A stretch of 64,000 bases of DNA from assembly GCF_033845285.1 (NCBI RefSeq), contig NZ_JAWXCX010000001.1, positions 1,627,495 through 1,691,494 on the forward strand. The letters run 5' to 3'. The position numbers were made by a program, and so were the translations under genes. The notes below the pieces were generated by a model. It was not told the DNA's origin, searched no databases, and saw only the letters and a program-made list of their open reading frames with translations. This DNA comes from Marinococcus sp. PL1-022. Its GTDB lineage: Bacteria; Bacillota; Bacilli; Bacillales; Marinococcaceae. Positions 8,568 to 18,377 of the stretch are shown in pieces. The stretch's first letter is position 1; the number at the start of each line of letters is the position of its first letter.

Positions 8568-9875
8568 TTATAAGTACGCTTCATTTAATTTGCGGTAATG
8601 GCGGTTGGCCTCGGCGGTAATTTTTTCTTCATCGAGTGTCAGAAGTTCGCCGTCTTTCATCAGCTGTCTGCCGTTCACAAAGCTGTCTGTTACATCCCGC
8701 CCGGAAGCAGCGTACACCAGATGCGATAAAATATTATCGTATGGCTGAAGCGCGAATGACTCGCTGTTAAGCAGAATAAAGTCCGCTGCGGCTCCTGCTT
8801 CCAGTTTGCCGCTGTCGCCAAAGCCCATCGAGGCTGCCCCGTTTTCTGTTGCCATTTTCCAGACCGCTTCCGTTTCAATCGAACTCGGGTCCTGGAAGGC
8901 GACCTTCTGCATCAGGGCTCCCAAACGGAGCTCCTCAAACATATCGAGATTGTTATTAGACACGGCGCTGTCGGTTCCGATCGTAATCCGGAGACCGCGC
9001 TTTTGCATTTCGGGAATGCGTGCAATACCCGAGCCGAGCTTGGCGTTGCTCATCGGATTATAGGAAATCGTCACTTCCGGTACATTCATGTCGTCCAGGT
9101 CTTCGTCTGTCGCATGCACGACATGTGTAAGCATTGCCGGGCGTGTATAAAACCCGATTTCTTTTAGCTTTTTGGCCGGCGTCATGCCGTAGTCACGCTG
9201 ATAATCCGCTACCTCTCTGGCCGTTTCCTCAAGGTGAATGCCCAGCGGCAGGCTGTGTTTATGCCCGGCATCAACCACCTTTTCCAAAAACTCCGGCGTG
9301 CACGTATACGGAGCGTGCGGGAAAAGCATGCCCGTTATCCGGCCGCTTGTGTCCTGCTCCCATTCCTTTAAGTCACGGGCCGCCGCTGCAAGCTTTTCGC
9401 TCTGCTCCTCCGGTGTTCCAATACTCATCATTCCCTTGGAAATCATGGATTTGATGCCAGAGCTTTTCACGAGCTCATATGTGTTCTGCATCCCCATATG
9501 ATACATATCAAGAAACCCGGTCGTTCCGGTCCGGATCATTTCCGCAAGAGCAAGACCTGTACCGGCCTTCGCCGTTTCGTTGGTAAACAGGCGCTCCCGT
9601 GGCCATACATGGTTGTTCAGCCATTCCTGGAGCACCACATCATCCGAGACGCCGCGCATCATTGTCATTGGGGTATGTCCATGGGTGTTATACAGGCCCG
9701 GGCTGAGCCACTTGCCCCGCCCGTCCAGAATACTGACGCCGTTCTCTCTTTCCGGATAGTCTCCCGGCTTTACTGTAACAATTTTACCGTCCTTGACTTC
9801 AATATAGCTTTTAACTGCCCGAACGCCCCGTGCTTTTGGGATCGGGTAAACGTGCTCGATTACAAAGTGTTCCAT
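8568..9875 (-). CDS. mtaD: 5'-methylthioadenosine/S-adenosylhomocysteine deaminase
   Basis: Metal-dependent amidohydrolase. Enzymes of this type deaminate methylthioadenosine and S-adenosylhomocysteine to the inosine forms, clearing by-products of SAM use. Visible ligands are the HGHTPMTMMRG strand near residue 65, HLEETAREV, LTHVVHATDED, and the aspartate in IGTDSAVSNNN. The HxHTPMTxxRGxxDD pattern favours MtaD over general cytosine or guanine deaminases, though other nucleobase or triazine deaminases cannot be excluded. The ATG at 9875 has AAAGGAG seven bases upstream. The in-frame GTG at 9881 is too close to that site. It lies between dinG and ypmA, which are adjacent in B. subtilis. Confidence 0.82.
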   Translation of the reverse strand: MEHFVIEHVYPIPKARGVRAVKSYIEVKDGKIVTVKPGDYPERENGVSILDGRGKWLSPGLYNTHGHTPMTMMRGVSDDVVLQEWLNNHVWPRERLFTNETAKAGTGLALAEMIRTGTTGFLDMYHMGMQNTYELVKSSGIKSMISKGMMSIGTPEEQSEKLAAAARDLKEWEQDTSGRITGMLFPHAPYTCTPEFLEKVVDAGHKHSLPLGIHLEETAREVADYQRDYGMTPAKKLKEIGFYTRPAMLTHVVHATDEDLDDMNVPEVTISYNPMSNAKLGSGIARIPEMQKRGLRITIGTDSAVSNNNLDMFEELRLGALMQKVAFQDPSSIETEAVWKMATENGAASMGFGDSGKLEAGAAADFILLNSESFALQPYDNILSHLVYAASGRDVTDSFVNGRQLMKDGELLTLDEEKITAEANRHYRKLNEAYL

Positions 9876-9887
9876 CTCCACACTCCT

Positions 9888-12692
9888 TTAACGTTTTTTT
9901 GCTTCTTCAAAAAAGTCAGCGATACGGTCCAAAACCGCATCCATCGGTTCATAATACGTATTTGTCCGGGGAATCGAATCAATAAACGACGAGCCGTAGG
10001 AAGCTTCCATAATCCGCTTATCTAGTACTGTTACCACGCCCCGGTCCTCGGAATGACGGATCAGCCGGCCAAAGCCCTGTTTGAATCGGAGAACAGCGTG
10101 CGGCAGGGCCTCTGCGTAAAACGACCTTTTCCCCTGACGCTGCATTTTGTCCGACACAGCTTCGTATACGGGGTCTGTGGGCGGAGAAAAAGGCAGACGC
10201 ACAATGATCACGTGCTGCAGCTTTTCCCCGGGAATATCGACGCCCTCCCAGAAAGCATTGGTCCCAAGAAGAAGCGCATTGTCCTGCTGCTGAAACAGCT
10301 TGGTCAGCTTGGCGTGGGTACCGCTCGTAATTCCCTGCCCAATGACGCTCAGCGTCGATTCTTCAGTCCATTCTTTCAGCTGGTGATACACCTGCTTAAG
10401 CATGTTAAAGGACGTAAACAGAACCATCGTTTTTCCTTCCGTAATATTGACAGCATGAAAAATATATTCAGCTGCTTCCTGTGCAAAATCAGCGTGTTTA
10501 TCATTCACGCCGGAAATATCTTTTGGAACGAGCAGCTGCGTCTGGGAAGCATAATGATAGGGGGAATCAATCAGACTTGTCTGCGGCAGAAAATCGTTCA
10601 GCCCCATTTTTGATTTCATGTATTCAAATGAGCCGTTTACTGCAAGGGACCCGGAGGTAAGGACGACGCTTGCTTTTTTCATAAACAGCTGCTCACTAAG
10701 CTCCGAGGCCACCTCCACCGGCCGGGCGTAAATGTACGCAGCATTTTTAGCCCCGCTCTGCTCTGCTTCCACCCAGTAAACATGCTCAGGCTCCCGTTCA
10801 AATAACAGATGGAACAGATTGTCCCCAAGCTCGTCCAGCTGTTCGAGATAGGCGTTCAATTCGGCAAGTTCATTTACAAAGCTTTTGGAGGACGGCTGCG
10901 TCTCCCATACTTTTCCGAACGCTTCCCATGCTTTAAATTCCTGTTCCAGAAGGGTGAGAAAACGCCGCCCGGCATCCTCCACCTGCTCCCACACCGGCCC
11001 GGATTCCCTGCCAGGCATAAAGCGCTGGCTGTACCGGCCCACTTCCGAGCGCCGACGGCCGGAAGCCGAGCGGCACCAGCGCGTGAGCAGACGAAAGAGC
11101 TCGTCGCATTCATACATCAGCACCGCATGGTTATCCTCGCGTTCCTGGTACCAGCCAGGCTCAAACACGATGCCGGCTTCTTCCCCAAACCAGATGAGCG
11201 GGCGCACGACGCTCTGTTTTGTATCCAGGCCGAACCTGCGGAGCAGCCGGTTTGCTTTTGTATAGTGAACGGACCTGCCTGCATATTTTCCTGCCGTTTC
11301 CGGCAGGTGATGGGCTTCATCAATGATCACGTACGGATAGGTGGAAAATAAATTTTTCCCCTGGTACATATCGCTTAAAAGCATCGCATGATTGGTGACG
11401 ACGATATCAGCATATTCGGCTTTGCGGCGGGCGCGAGCATAAAAACAGTACTCCTCCCACCCTCTTTGAGCGTGCTCATCCTGGTAATGATTCTGGCGGA
11501 GGCTTTCCCAGAGAGCATTCCTGCGGCCGCCGGCCATATTAATTTCATCAAGATCTCCGTGCCGGGTTTCCGTCAGCCATATCAGCACCTGGCCGAGGCC
11601 GAGCGCTTCTTCGAGCGAAAACTGACGGTGCTGCAGCCATTTTTCAAATCGCTGCAACGAGATGTAGTTGCCGCGGCCCTTTAAAACAGCCACAGAAACC
11701 CGGTCATCAATCAGCCGCTCAAGCAGCGGGAGATCTTCATTCATCAGCTGCTCCTGCAGGGTGAGCGTCTGAGTGGAAATTAATATTTTCTGGTTGTATG
11801 TACGATGATATTTTACGGCTGGAAGCAGGTAGGCGAGCGTTTTCCCCAGACCGGTTCCCGCTTCTATAACGGCGTGGGAGCGTTCCTCAAACGAGGCATA
11901 GACCATTTCTGCCATCTCCAGCTGGCCCGGCCGCTCTTCGAAACGGTCCCAGCCTCGGCTTTTAGCATGACTTCCACTCAGGATCTCCTGCATCGATACA
12001 TTTCTCTGCTCCGGCTTTTCCGCCGGAAGCTCTTTGCGGAACACAATGCCGTGGTTTTCCTCTAAATCATACGGAAGCTGCTGCGGCGCTTTTGCGATGC
12101 AGCGCTCAATGTACCGGTGAAGATCACTGTGCAGAGAGGCAGCCAGGCGGTCCAGACGGTGAAGCACGTCCTTTGGAAGCACAGCTAACTTTTTACGGAT
12201 AGATATCCACAGCTCTGCAGTGACGAGGGCATCGCTGTCCGCCCGGTGCGGACGGTCATGGTCGAGGTCCAGCCACGACGTAATCTGTGACAGCCGAAAC
12301 CCCGGCGCCTCTGGGTAAGCGAGTCTCGCACACTCTACTGTATCCACCACTGGTCCCTGAAACAGCGGGAATCCGGCTTCCTGCATGCCTGCATTGATAA
12401 AGGCCAGATCAAACTGCACGTTATGCCCGACAAAGGTAGCGTCCTCCAGCCAGGCGGTTAATGTGGGAGCCACCTCATAAAACTCCGGAGCATGCTCCAC
12501 GTCCTGATCCCGGATGCCGGTAAACTGCTGGATAAAAGGAGGGATCGGCATATGCGGCTGAATAAAGGTGGAAAGAGTGTCAAGTACTTCTTCGTCCTCC
12601 ATCAGCACTGCGCCGATTTCAATTATTTTTGCTCCTTTTCTCGGAGACGTGCCGGTTGTTTCTACATCTATGACTACATATTTTTGTCCCAT
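9888..12692 (-). CDS. dinG: DinG-type helicase with N-terminal 3'-5' exonuclease domain
   Basis: The 934 residues match the long Firmicute DinG. An N-terminal DnaQ-like exonuclease (residues 1 to about 165) opens with VIDVETTGTSP and carries HNVQFDLAF. A superfamily 2 helicase of the XPD/DinG group follows, with Walker A GTGLGKT near residue 280 and the DEAH box (VIIDEAHHLPE) near residue 457. The C-terminal motor motifs include LLGTNAFWEGVDIPG and RFKQGFGRLIR. The four cysteines that hold an Fe-S cluster in E. coli DinG are not evident, as expected for this subtype, where the S. aureus protein acts mainly as a nuclease. It follows birA by 21 bases; panBCD, which separate them in B. subtilis, are absent. 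Confidence 0.95.
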   Translation of the reverse strand: MGQKYVVIDVETTGTSPRKGAKIIEIGAVLMEDEEVLDTLSTFIQPHMPIPPFIQQFTGIRDQDVEHAPEFYEVAPTLTAWLEDATFVGHNVQFDLAFINAGMQEAGFPLFQGPVVDTVECARLAYPEAPGFRLSQITSWLDLDHDRPHRADSDALVTAELWISIRKKLAVLPKDVLHRLDRLAASLHSDLHRYIERCIAKAPQQLPYDLEENHGIVFRKELPAEKPEQRNVSMQEILSGSHAKSRGWDRFEERPGQLEMAEMVYASFEERSHAVIEAGTGLGKTLAYLLPAVKYHRTYNQKILISTQTLTLQEQLMNEDLPLLERLIDDRVSVAVLKGRGNYISLQRFEKWLQHRQFSLEEALGLGQVLIWLTETRHGDLDEINMAGGRRNALWESLRQNHYQDEHAQRGWEEYCFYARARRKAEYADIVVTNHAMLLSDMYQGKNLFSTYPYVIIDEAHHLPETAGKYAGRSVHYTKANRLLRRFGLDTKQSVVRPLIWFGEEAGIVFEPGWYQEREDNHAVLMYECDELFRLLTRWCRSASGRRRSEVGRYSQRFMPGRESGPVWEQVEDAGRRFLTLLEQEFKAWEAFGKVWETQPSSKSFVNELAELNAYLEQLDELGDNLFHLLFEREPEHVYWVEAEQSGAKNAAYIYARPVEVASELSEQLFMKKASVVLTSGSLAVNGSFEYMKSKMGLNDFLPQTSLIDSPYHYASQTQLLVPKDISGVNDKHADFAQEAAEYIFHAVNITEGKTMVLFTSFNMLKQVYHQLKEWTEESTLSVIGQGITSGTHAKLTKLFQQQDNALLLGTNAFWEGVDIPGEKLQHVIIVRLPFSPPTDPVYEAVSDKMQRQGKRSFYAEALPHAVLRFKQGFGRLIRHSEDRGVVTVLDKRIMEASYGSSFIDSIPRTNTYYEPMDAVLDRIADFFEEAKKR

Positions 12693-12713
12693 CTGCCTGC
12701 CTCCTTTCTTCCG

Positions 12714-13697
12714 CTATTCCGGTGGGGGACTGTCCAGAATTTCACCGCTGTGTACCGTTTGAATACTGCCATCTGTCTTCTGGACCTGAAGAGCCCCCTC
12801 TTCGGTTATACGAAGAGCCGTTCCCTCCACTGTCTGCCGGGACGTTTCGACCTGGATAAAACATCCCAGTGTATCTGTTTTAGCGGACCAGGCAGCTTTG
12901 ACTGCACCGAACCCATTCGTTAAGTATTCATTATACCAGGACTCATAGCTTTTTAAGATAGATGCAATAATCTGCGGACGACTCTGCCGGGCTCCTGCGT
13001 ACTGCCGGATGGAAGCGGCTTTTTCCGCAAGCTCTCCGGTAAAGTCCCCGTCAGCCTGGTTTACGTTAATACCCATGCCGACAATGACCGTCTGTACTTC
13101 ATCCATGTCTGCCTGCATTTCCGTTAGTATACCTGCGAGCTTCCTTTTATGAATACGGATATCGTTCGGCCATTTAATCGCCGTGGGCTCCGGAAGATAG
13201 CTGTCCAGCGCCTCGGCAAGAGCCACCGCTGACAGCAGCGTAAGCTGTGGAGCATAGCGGGGAGGCACCTGCGGACGGAGCAGCAGGCTCATCCATATGC
13301 CCTGCTCCGGACTGCTCTGCCATACACGCCCCAGTCTTCCCCGTCCCTCTACCTGTTCATTCGCTACAGCAACAAGACCCTCTTCCGCTCCTTTTTCAGC
13401 CTGTCCCCGTACAATTTCCTGGGTGGAGGGCACGGTATCGTTATAAACAATCGACCGGCCAAGACGAGCAGTTGTAAGATGAAGCATAATTTCTTCTGTG
13501 CCGACCCGGTCCGGAAACCGAACCAGCCGGTACCCTCGCCGGGATGCCGCTTCAATTTCATATCCATTTTTCCGAAGCTCTTCGATCTGCTTCCATACAG
13601 CGGTACGGGACACCTGCAGTTCGTCGCTGAGCTCCTGGCCGGATACCGGACGGTCCCGGTGGTTCATCAACAGCTGCAGCAATCGGTTTTTATTCAT
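12714..13697 (-). CDS. birA: Bifunctional biotin protein ligase/biotin operon repressor BirA
   Basis: Attaches biotin to carboxylases and represses biotin synthesis or uptake genes. The 327 residues hold an N-terminal winged helix-turn-helix (residues 1-60; SGQELSDELQVSRTAVWKQIEEL), so this is the regulatory class II form. The ligase core has GRGRLGR near residue 120, KWPNDI and GMGINVNQ. The small C-terminal domain ends with VHSGEI. The first 8 bases overlap the 3' end of cca. Confidence 0.96.
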   Translation of the reverse strand: MNKNRLLQLLMNHRDRPVSGQELSDELQVSRTAVWKQIEELRKNGYEIEAASRRGYRLVRFPDRVGTEEIMLHLTTARLGRSIVYNDTVPSTQEIVRGQAEKGAEEGLVAVANEQVEGRGRLGRVWQSSPEQGIWMSLLLRPQVPPRYAPQLTLLSAVALAEALDSYLPEPTAIKWPNDIRIHKRKLAGILTEMQADMDEVQTVIVGMGINVNQADGDFTGELAEKAASIRQYAGARQSRPQIIASILKSYESWYNEYLTNGFGAVKAAWSAKTDTLGCFIQVETSRQTVEGTALRITEEGALQVQKTDGSIQTVHSGEILDSPPPE

Positions 13698-14847
13698 CGT
13701 TCATTTCCTCCAAATAGGCTAACAGCTTCTGTTCACTGTTTTCCACCTTTTCATTCACGACTGCCTGTTCCAAAAACGCGATCGCCTGCCCGACTTTTGC
13801 CGTGCCTTTGAAAGCCGGCATCGAGGCGATCGATTTTGGCGGAAGGGCCAGCTCCTTCCTGGAATGAATCGGAAGGGCCTCCCATTTCTTTTTCCATTCT
13901 GCATAGGACCGTGGCTGGTAAGTAAAATACTTCCACTGTTTGAGCTTCTCCAGATCTGCCACCTGCTTTGGCCCGAAATAATACAGCCACTGCAGCCACG
14001 TGTCAGAAGAAGCAGCAACATCGACTCGTTCGAGCAGCCAGCGGCACTGCTTTCGTACCTGATTGGAAAACCGCCATCCATTCAGCACGTCCAGGCTTTT
14101 TCGTCCATACAGGGCGTACAGCAGTGCTGCCCATGAAACCTTTATGCCTTCAGGGAACTGCACAAGCGTGGGATGATGAAAAGAGGGAGATGCCGGCCGG
14201 ACCTTTTCGGGAAAACAGGAAAACAAACGCAGCTCTCTCATGTTTTCGAGGGCGCACAGACGTTTCTGTCCTTCAAGCAGCTTGGTTATTTCACCGTTTA
14301 TTCGTTCCAAGGCGGTATGTGAAAGCCCTTCTGCAGCTGTTTTCGCTGCCCGTTCAGTTTCCGGATCCAGCGAAAAACCGAGAACTGCACTAAAGCGGAA
14401 TCCCCGTATTACCCGGAGCGGATCGAGGGAAAAAGCGCGTTCAGGCGACTCCGGCGTACGCAGTACCTGGTCGCGGATATCTTTCTGTCCATTGAACGGA
14501 TCGATCACTCTCCCCTGGGCATCTGCTGCCATCGCGTTGCATGTGAAATCGCGATGCTTTAGGTCCTCTTCAATTGTTTCCGCCCCATGTCGGAACGGGG
14601 TAACCTCCACGATGCTCTTTCCACTCTTTACGAGCAGGGTACCGTGCTTTTCCGATGGCTTCACAGCGTGCGGAAAAACAATCAAAAGCTCTCCGGTGGT
14701 CGCTGCTGCTGCAATATCCATATCGCTCGGATTCCGGTTCATCAGGCGGTCACGTACGGCTCCGCCTACAATATAGGCAGTAATTCCGTTGCTCTGTAAT
14801 GTTTTAATAACAAGCAGCGCCTCTTCCCACGTCTGCCGGCCATTCAT
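13690..14847 (-). CDS. cca: CCA-adding tRNA nucleotidyltransferase
   Basis: Class II nucleotidyltransferase that builds or repairs the 3' CCA end of tRNAs. The head domain shows VGGAVRDRLMNRNPSDMDI at residues 27-45, where the DxD-type pair binds metal, then KHGTLLV and HRDFTCNAMA. The neck and body follow (DPLRVIRGFRFSA). At 385 residues it is slightly shorter than the B. subtilis enzyme. The start is coupled to bshA through a TAATG overlap, and the 3' end overlaps birA. Confidence 0.95.
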   Translation of the reverse strand: MNGRQTWEEALLVIKTLQSNGITAYIVGGAVRDRLMNRNPSDMDIAAAATTGELLIVFPHAVKPSEKHGTLLVKSGKSIVEVTPFRHGAETIEEDLKHRDFTCNAMAADAQGRVIDPFNGQKDIRDQVLRTPESPERAFSLDPLRVIRGFRFSAVLGFSLDPETERAAKTAAEGLSHTALERINGEITKLLEGQKRLCALENMRELRLFSCFPEKVRPASPSFHHPTLVQFPEGIKVSWAALLYALYGRKSLDVLNGWRFSNQVRKQCRWLLERVDVAASSDTWLQWLYYFGPKQVADLEKLKQWKYFTYQPRSYAEWKKKWEALPIHSRKELALPPKSIASMPAFKGTAKVGQAIAFLEQAVVNEKVENSEQKLLAYLEEMNDE

Positions 14848-15974
14848 TACTCGTCCTCCACGGTCCGACGGTACACTTCTTCATATTGGGCTACGATGCG
14901 TGAGGAGGAGAAATATTCTTCCACCACGTCGAGCGAGCGCTGTTTGAAACTTTTCATCTTATCTGGATCCGTCAGCAGTCCGACTGCCTGCTGAGCAGCC
15001 AGCTCTACTGCCCCGAGCGGTACAACATAGCCGGTTTCATTATGAAAAACCACCTCAGGAATACCTCCGACATCTGTGCCGAGAACTGGCACGCCGCACG
15101 CCATCGCTTCAAGTGCAGCCAGGCCGAAGCTTTCTTTTTCAGAAAGCAGCAGCATCAGATCGGCAATGTGCAAATAGTCGGCTACCTGCCGCTGATTGCC
15201 TAAAAACAGTACGTCCTGGTCAACGCCGAGCCTTTTCGCCTCTGCCCATGCCTTTTCCCGGTCTGGACCGTCCCCAAGCATAACCAGCTTACAGGAAACC
15301 TCCGTCTGTACTGCAGCAAATGTACGAACGACGTCCACGACCCGCTTTACCGGACGGAAATTAGAGACATGCAGAAGCACTTTTTCGTCCTCGTCAATAT
15401 TGTATGCTTTTTTTAAATCCTTCTTGTCCGTTTTCGGACCGTACACCCGCTCGTCCACGAAATTATAAATCGTATGAATATCACGGCCAACTTCAAGCAT
15501 CTGTCTTGTCTGATCCACCAGAGCGTCCGATACCGCGGTCACTTCGTCCGAGCGCTGAATGGCGTAGCGGATAATATCACGAAGCGAGGAGTCATGGCCA
15601 AGCACGGTGATGTCTGTACCGTGAAGCGTTGTTACTACTTTTACGGGATGATCGGTCATATCTCTGGCTAAAATCGCACAGACAGCGTGAGGCACGGCGT
15701 AATGCACGTGCAGGACGTCGAGCTGCTCCCGGTTGACAACTTCCGCCATTTTGCTTGCAAGCGTTAAAGAGTAAGGCGGATACTGGAACACTTCGTATTG
15801 GTTTACTGAGACTTCATGATAATAAATATTCGGTGAGGTTTCGGTTAAACGATACGGAATCGCCGAGGTAATGAAATGAATTTCATGGCCTCGTTCAGCA
15901 AGCAGCTTGCCGAGCTCCGTCGCAATTACTCCTGAGCCTCCCACCGTCGGGTAGCACGTTATTCCAATTTTCAC
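14847..15974 (-). CDS. bshA: Bacillithiol synthesis glycosyltransferase BshA
   Basis: GT4-family enzyme that joins N-acetylglucosamine (from UDP-GlcNAc) to L-malate, the first step of bacillithiol synthesis. The 375 residues open with KIGITCYPTVGGSGVIATELG. HVHYAVPHA and LHGTDITVLG lie in the acceptor domain. LLLSEKESFGLAALEAMACG is the nucleotide-sugar motif with the E-x7-E pair. The start is GTG at 15974. It follows bshB1 directly, and ypdA at 53.5-54.5 kb encodes the matching reductase. Confidence 0.96.
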   Translation of the reverse strand: MKIGITCYPTVGGSGVIATELGKLLAERGHEIHFITSAIPYRLTETSPNIYYHEVSVNQYEVFQYPPYSLTLASKMAEVVNREQLDVLHVHYAVPHAVCAILARDMTDHPVKVVTTLHGTDITVLGHDSSLRDIIRYAIQRSDEVTAVSDALVDQTRQMLEVGRDIHTIYNFVDERVYGPKTDKKDLKKAYNIDEDEKVLLHVSNFRPVKRVVDVVRTFAAVQTEVSCKLVMLGDGPDREKAWAEAKRLGVDQDVLFLGNQRQVADYLHIADLMLLLSEKESFGLAALEAMACGVPVLGTDVGGIPEVVFHNETGYVVPLGAVELAAQQAVGLLTDPDKMKSFKQRSLDVVEEYFSSSRIVAQYEEVYRRTVEDE

Positions 15975-15976
15975 GC

Positions 15977-16687
15977 TTAGTCACTTCCTTGTCTGCCGGG
16001 CACCTGTTGAAAAAGCATCGGAGTTTCTGCGATAAACCCTTCCGCGTAAGTCACTCCCGTTTCTTTGCCGAATAGTCGGTCTCTTGCCTGAATCGTTTCG
16101 AGGTACCCGTCCGTAAGCGGCGTACTTACGGCATCTTCTCCCGGATTAAACTGGCTTTTATACGCTCTTAAGGCCGCTTCTTTGTCACCGGCCGCCTGGG
16201 TGATATCCACATAAAAGGCGGGCCGGTGGTAGCCGTTGATCATATAATAGTACATGTCCGGTACTTTGTGGGCGTTTTCGTCCACACCCGGATAAAGCTT
16301 GACTCCTGCATCAAACACAGCCCGCTTAACAATATTTCCAGCATCGCCGTGGTCCGGGTGCCGGTCAAGGTAGTACGGGGCAAATATCACGTCTGGCTGG
16401 ATACGCCGGATCAGCTGCACAAGCTGGGTGTATTCTTCCTGGGTTACTGCTGTAAGCATCCGGTCCCTCCAGGTAAGCTGAAGCCTTCCGGCACCAAGGA
16501 TCTCTGCTGCCCGCTCTGCTTCCTGCCGTCTTGTTTCCACGGTCCCATTGGATGAAAGATCCCCCTCTGTCAGGGAAAGCATATAGACGTTATCTTTTTT
16601 ACTGTGCAGTGCTACCGTCCCGCCCATTCCGATTTCAATATCATCAGGATGGGCCCCTACGGTTAACAGCGTTCGTTTATGTGTCAT
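15977..16687 (-). CDS. bshB1: Bacillithiol synthesis deacetylase BshB1
   Basis: Zinc deacetylase of the PIG-L/LmbE family that removes the acetyl group from GlcNAc-malate, the second step of bacillithiol synthesis. The metal site is visible as [14 protein letters not shown] near the N-terminus, with the third ligand in [14 protein letters not shown]. The 236 residues are the family length. The gene starts within the last bases of mgsA and runs into bshA. The cysteine-adding enzyme BshC is not in this window. Confidence 0.95.
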   Translation of the reverse strand: MTHKRTLLTVGAHPDDIEIGMGGTVALHSKKDNVYMLSLTEGDLSSNGTVETRRQEAERAAEILGAGRLQLTWRDRMLTAVTQEEYTQLVQLIRRIQPDVIFAPYYLDRHPDHGDAGNIVKRAVFDAGVKLYPGVDENAHKVPDMYYYMINGYHRPAFYVDITQAAGDKEAALRAYKSQFNPGEDAVSTPLTDGYLETIQARDRLFGKETGVTYAEGFIAETPMLFQQVPGRQGSD

Positions 16688-17096
16688 ATTGATCTGTAGA
16701 CTCCTTTAAAATATCCCGAAAGGCAAACAATCCATGTTCAAGCCCTTTGATCAGCACCTCAGCTGCGGCCATGTTTGTCGCAAGCGGTACCCCGTGTACG
16801 TCGGCGAGCCTCATCAATGCGGTGATATCAGGCTCATGCGGCTGCGCGGTCAATGGGTCCCGGAAAAAAAGCACCAGGTCCACCTGCTGTTCTGCAATCT
16901 GTGCCCCGATCTGCTGATCGCCGCCGAGCGGCCCGGACTGGTACTGTTTGACGTTCAGGCCTACGTCCTCCTTCAGTCTCCCACCGGTCGTTCCGGTTGC
17001 TGAAAGGGTATGACGCTCGAGGATATGCCTGTATGCTTCGGCAAACCGGATAAGATCATCCTTTTTCTTATCATGGGCAATCAGTGCGATATTCAT
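16677..17096 (-). CDS. mgsA: Methylglyoxal synthase
   Basis: Converts dihydroxyacetone phosphate to methylglyoxal and phosphate, a bypass used when sugar phosphates build up. The 139 residues start [14 protein letters not shown]. The phosphate-binding stretch is ATGTTGGRL, followed by [12 protein letters not shown] and [10 protein letters not shown], which holds catalytic aspartates. It lies between dapB and bshB1. Bacillithiol is used to detoxify methylglyoxal in related species, so the grouping makes physiological sense. Confidence 0.95.
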   Translation of the reverse strand: MNIALIAHDKKKDDLIRFAEAYRHILERHTLSATGTTGGRLKEDVGLNVKQYQSGPLGGDQQIGAQIAEQQVDLVLFFRDPLTAQPHEPDITALMRLADVHGVPLATNMAAAEVLIKGLEHGLFAFRDILKESTDQYDT

Positions 17097-17108
17097 AAAA
17101 GCTCCCCT

Positions 17109-17912
17109 TTACTCCAGAATGTTTTCGAGGCCGTAGACGAGCTCGTTCATCGTGACTACCTGCTCAATCGCAAATTTGACACCCGGCATAAATGAGGCCC
17201 GATTGATCGAGTCGTGACGAATAGTAAGCGTCTGGCCTTCGCCGCCAAACATCACCTGCTGATGTGCCACCAGGCCCGGAAGACGTGTACTGTGAATTCT
17301 CATACCGTCAAGCTCCGCTCCGCGTGCTCCCGGCATCGTTTCTTTTTCCTCCGGGTGCCCCTGTGTTTTTTTAGTCCGATTTTCCTGAATCAGCTTTGCC
17401 GTTTTCACAGCGGTGCCGGACGGAGCATCAAGCTTTCGGTCATGATGCAGTTCGGTAATCTCAACGTCAGGGAAGTAGGCCGCAGCCATTTGCGACATTT
17501 TCATCATCAGTACAGCGCCGATAGCAAAATTTGGTACAATAAGCACTCCCCGCTGCTGCTCTTTTGCTTTCTGACGCAGGCGTTCGAGATCTTCATCGGA
17601 AAATCCGGTCGTACCAACGACGGACGCAAGACCGTAGTCGAGTGCTTTTTCTGTATGTATCTTTCCAATTTCCGGCGTGGTCAAGTCTACAAAAACTTCT
17701 GCTTCGACCTCGTTGAGACACTGGTCAACGTCTGTATAGACGTGTGCCCCGGAATTTGGCATTCCTTCGATTTCCGACAGCAGTGAGCCTTCGTATTTAT
17801 GGTCCACCACAGCGGCAAGCTGCAGATTCTCTGCTGCTTCAATCATATGTACAGCTTCCTTACCCATGTTTCCTCTCGGCCCGGCCACGATAACGCGGAT
17901 TGATTCAGTCAT
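17109..17912 (-). CDS. dapB: 4-hydroxy-tetrahydrodipicolinate reductase
   Basis: NAD(P)H-dependent reductase of the diaminopimelate/lysine pathway, feeding cell-wall synthesis. The 267 residues carry the nucleotide-binding [11 protein letters not shown] near the N-terminus. VGTTGFS is present, and [15 protein letters not shown] contains the His-His and Lys catalytic residues. The ATG overlaps the ypjD stop (ATGA), giving translational coupling. Confidence 0.96.
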   Translation of the reverse strand: MTESIRVIVAGPRGNMGKEAVHMIEAAENLQLAAVVDHKYEGSLLSEIEGMPNSGAHVYTDVDQCLNEVEAEVFVDLTTPEIGKIHTEKALDYGLASVVGTTGFSDEDLERLRQKAKEQQRGVLIVPNFAIGAVLMMKMSQMAAAYFPDVEITELHHDRKLDAPSGTAVKTAKLIQENRTKKTQGHPEEKETMPGARGAELDGMRIHSTRLPGLVAHQQVMFGGEGQTLTIRHDSINRASFMPGVKFAIEQVVTMNELVYGLENILE

Positions 17913-18250
17913 TTCTCATTCTCCTTTTTCGTCCATCTATCCTGATCTCTTGTCTCAAACTTTTCCATTACGATACGAAACGCTTCATCCAGATCAATAT
18001 CAAGTGAATTCGCAAAGCAGATGAGCACAAACAGCATGTCGCCCATTTCCTTATCCAGTGATTTATGCTCTTCGCTTTCTTTTTTCGGCTTTTCACCGTA
18101 GTAGTGATTAATTTCTCTGGCAAGCTCTCCCGTTTCTTCTGTCATTCTTGCAAGCATGGCAAGCGGACTGAAATACCCTTCTTCAAACTGGCCAATGAAG
18201 GCATCCACTTTTTCCTGCATTTCTTTCATCGTTATCTGTTCCCGGGACAT
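17909..18250 (-). CDS. ypjD: MazG-type nucleotide pyrophosphohydrolase YpjD
   Basis: A 113-residue all-alpha NTP pyrophosphatase-like protein of the MazG superfamily. The metal-binding pattern is visible as [15 protein letters not shown] followed by [27 protein letters not shown]. It probably cleaves an abnormal or signalling nucleotide; the substrate is unknown. The ATG at 18250 follows GGGAGG by 8 bases. It is the first gene of the ypjD-dapB-mgsA-bshB1-bshA-cca-birA series. Confidence 0.9.
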   Translation of the reverse strand: MSREQITMKEMQEKVDAFIGQFEEGYFSPLAMLARMTEETGELAREINHYYGEKPKKESEEHKSLDKEMGDMLFVLICFANSLDIDLDEAFRIVMEKFETRDQDRWTKKENEK

Positions 18251-18268
18251 TCCGGCGTCCTCCCTTCA

Positions 18269-18297
18269 ATCGTATAAAAATCCATTCGGTTTGACAA
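18269..18297 (-). promoter_or_regulatory. Putative sigma-A promoter for the ypjD-dapB-bsh operon
   Basis: The minus strand reads TTGTCA, 17 bases, TACGAT, ending about 20 bases before the ypjD start. It is divergent from the promoter of the plus-strand YitT-family gene, so the two share a short intergenic region of 127 bases. Confidence 0.55.
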
Positions 18298-18304
18298 ACA
18301 TAGA

Positions 18305-18333
18305 TTGCCTCCTGCTCTGGGCTTTACTATAAT
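18305..18333 (+). promoter_or_regulatory. Putative sigma-A promoter for the YitT-family gene
   Basis: TTGCCT, 17-base spacer, perfect TATAAT. The start codon of the gene is 45 bases further on, with GGAGAGGAGG just ahead of it. Confidence 0.55.
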
Positions 18334-18377
18334 ATAACGGTTGATACAAGCTTTCCGACCGGAGAGGAGGAACCATC

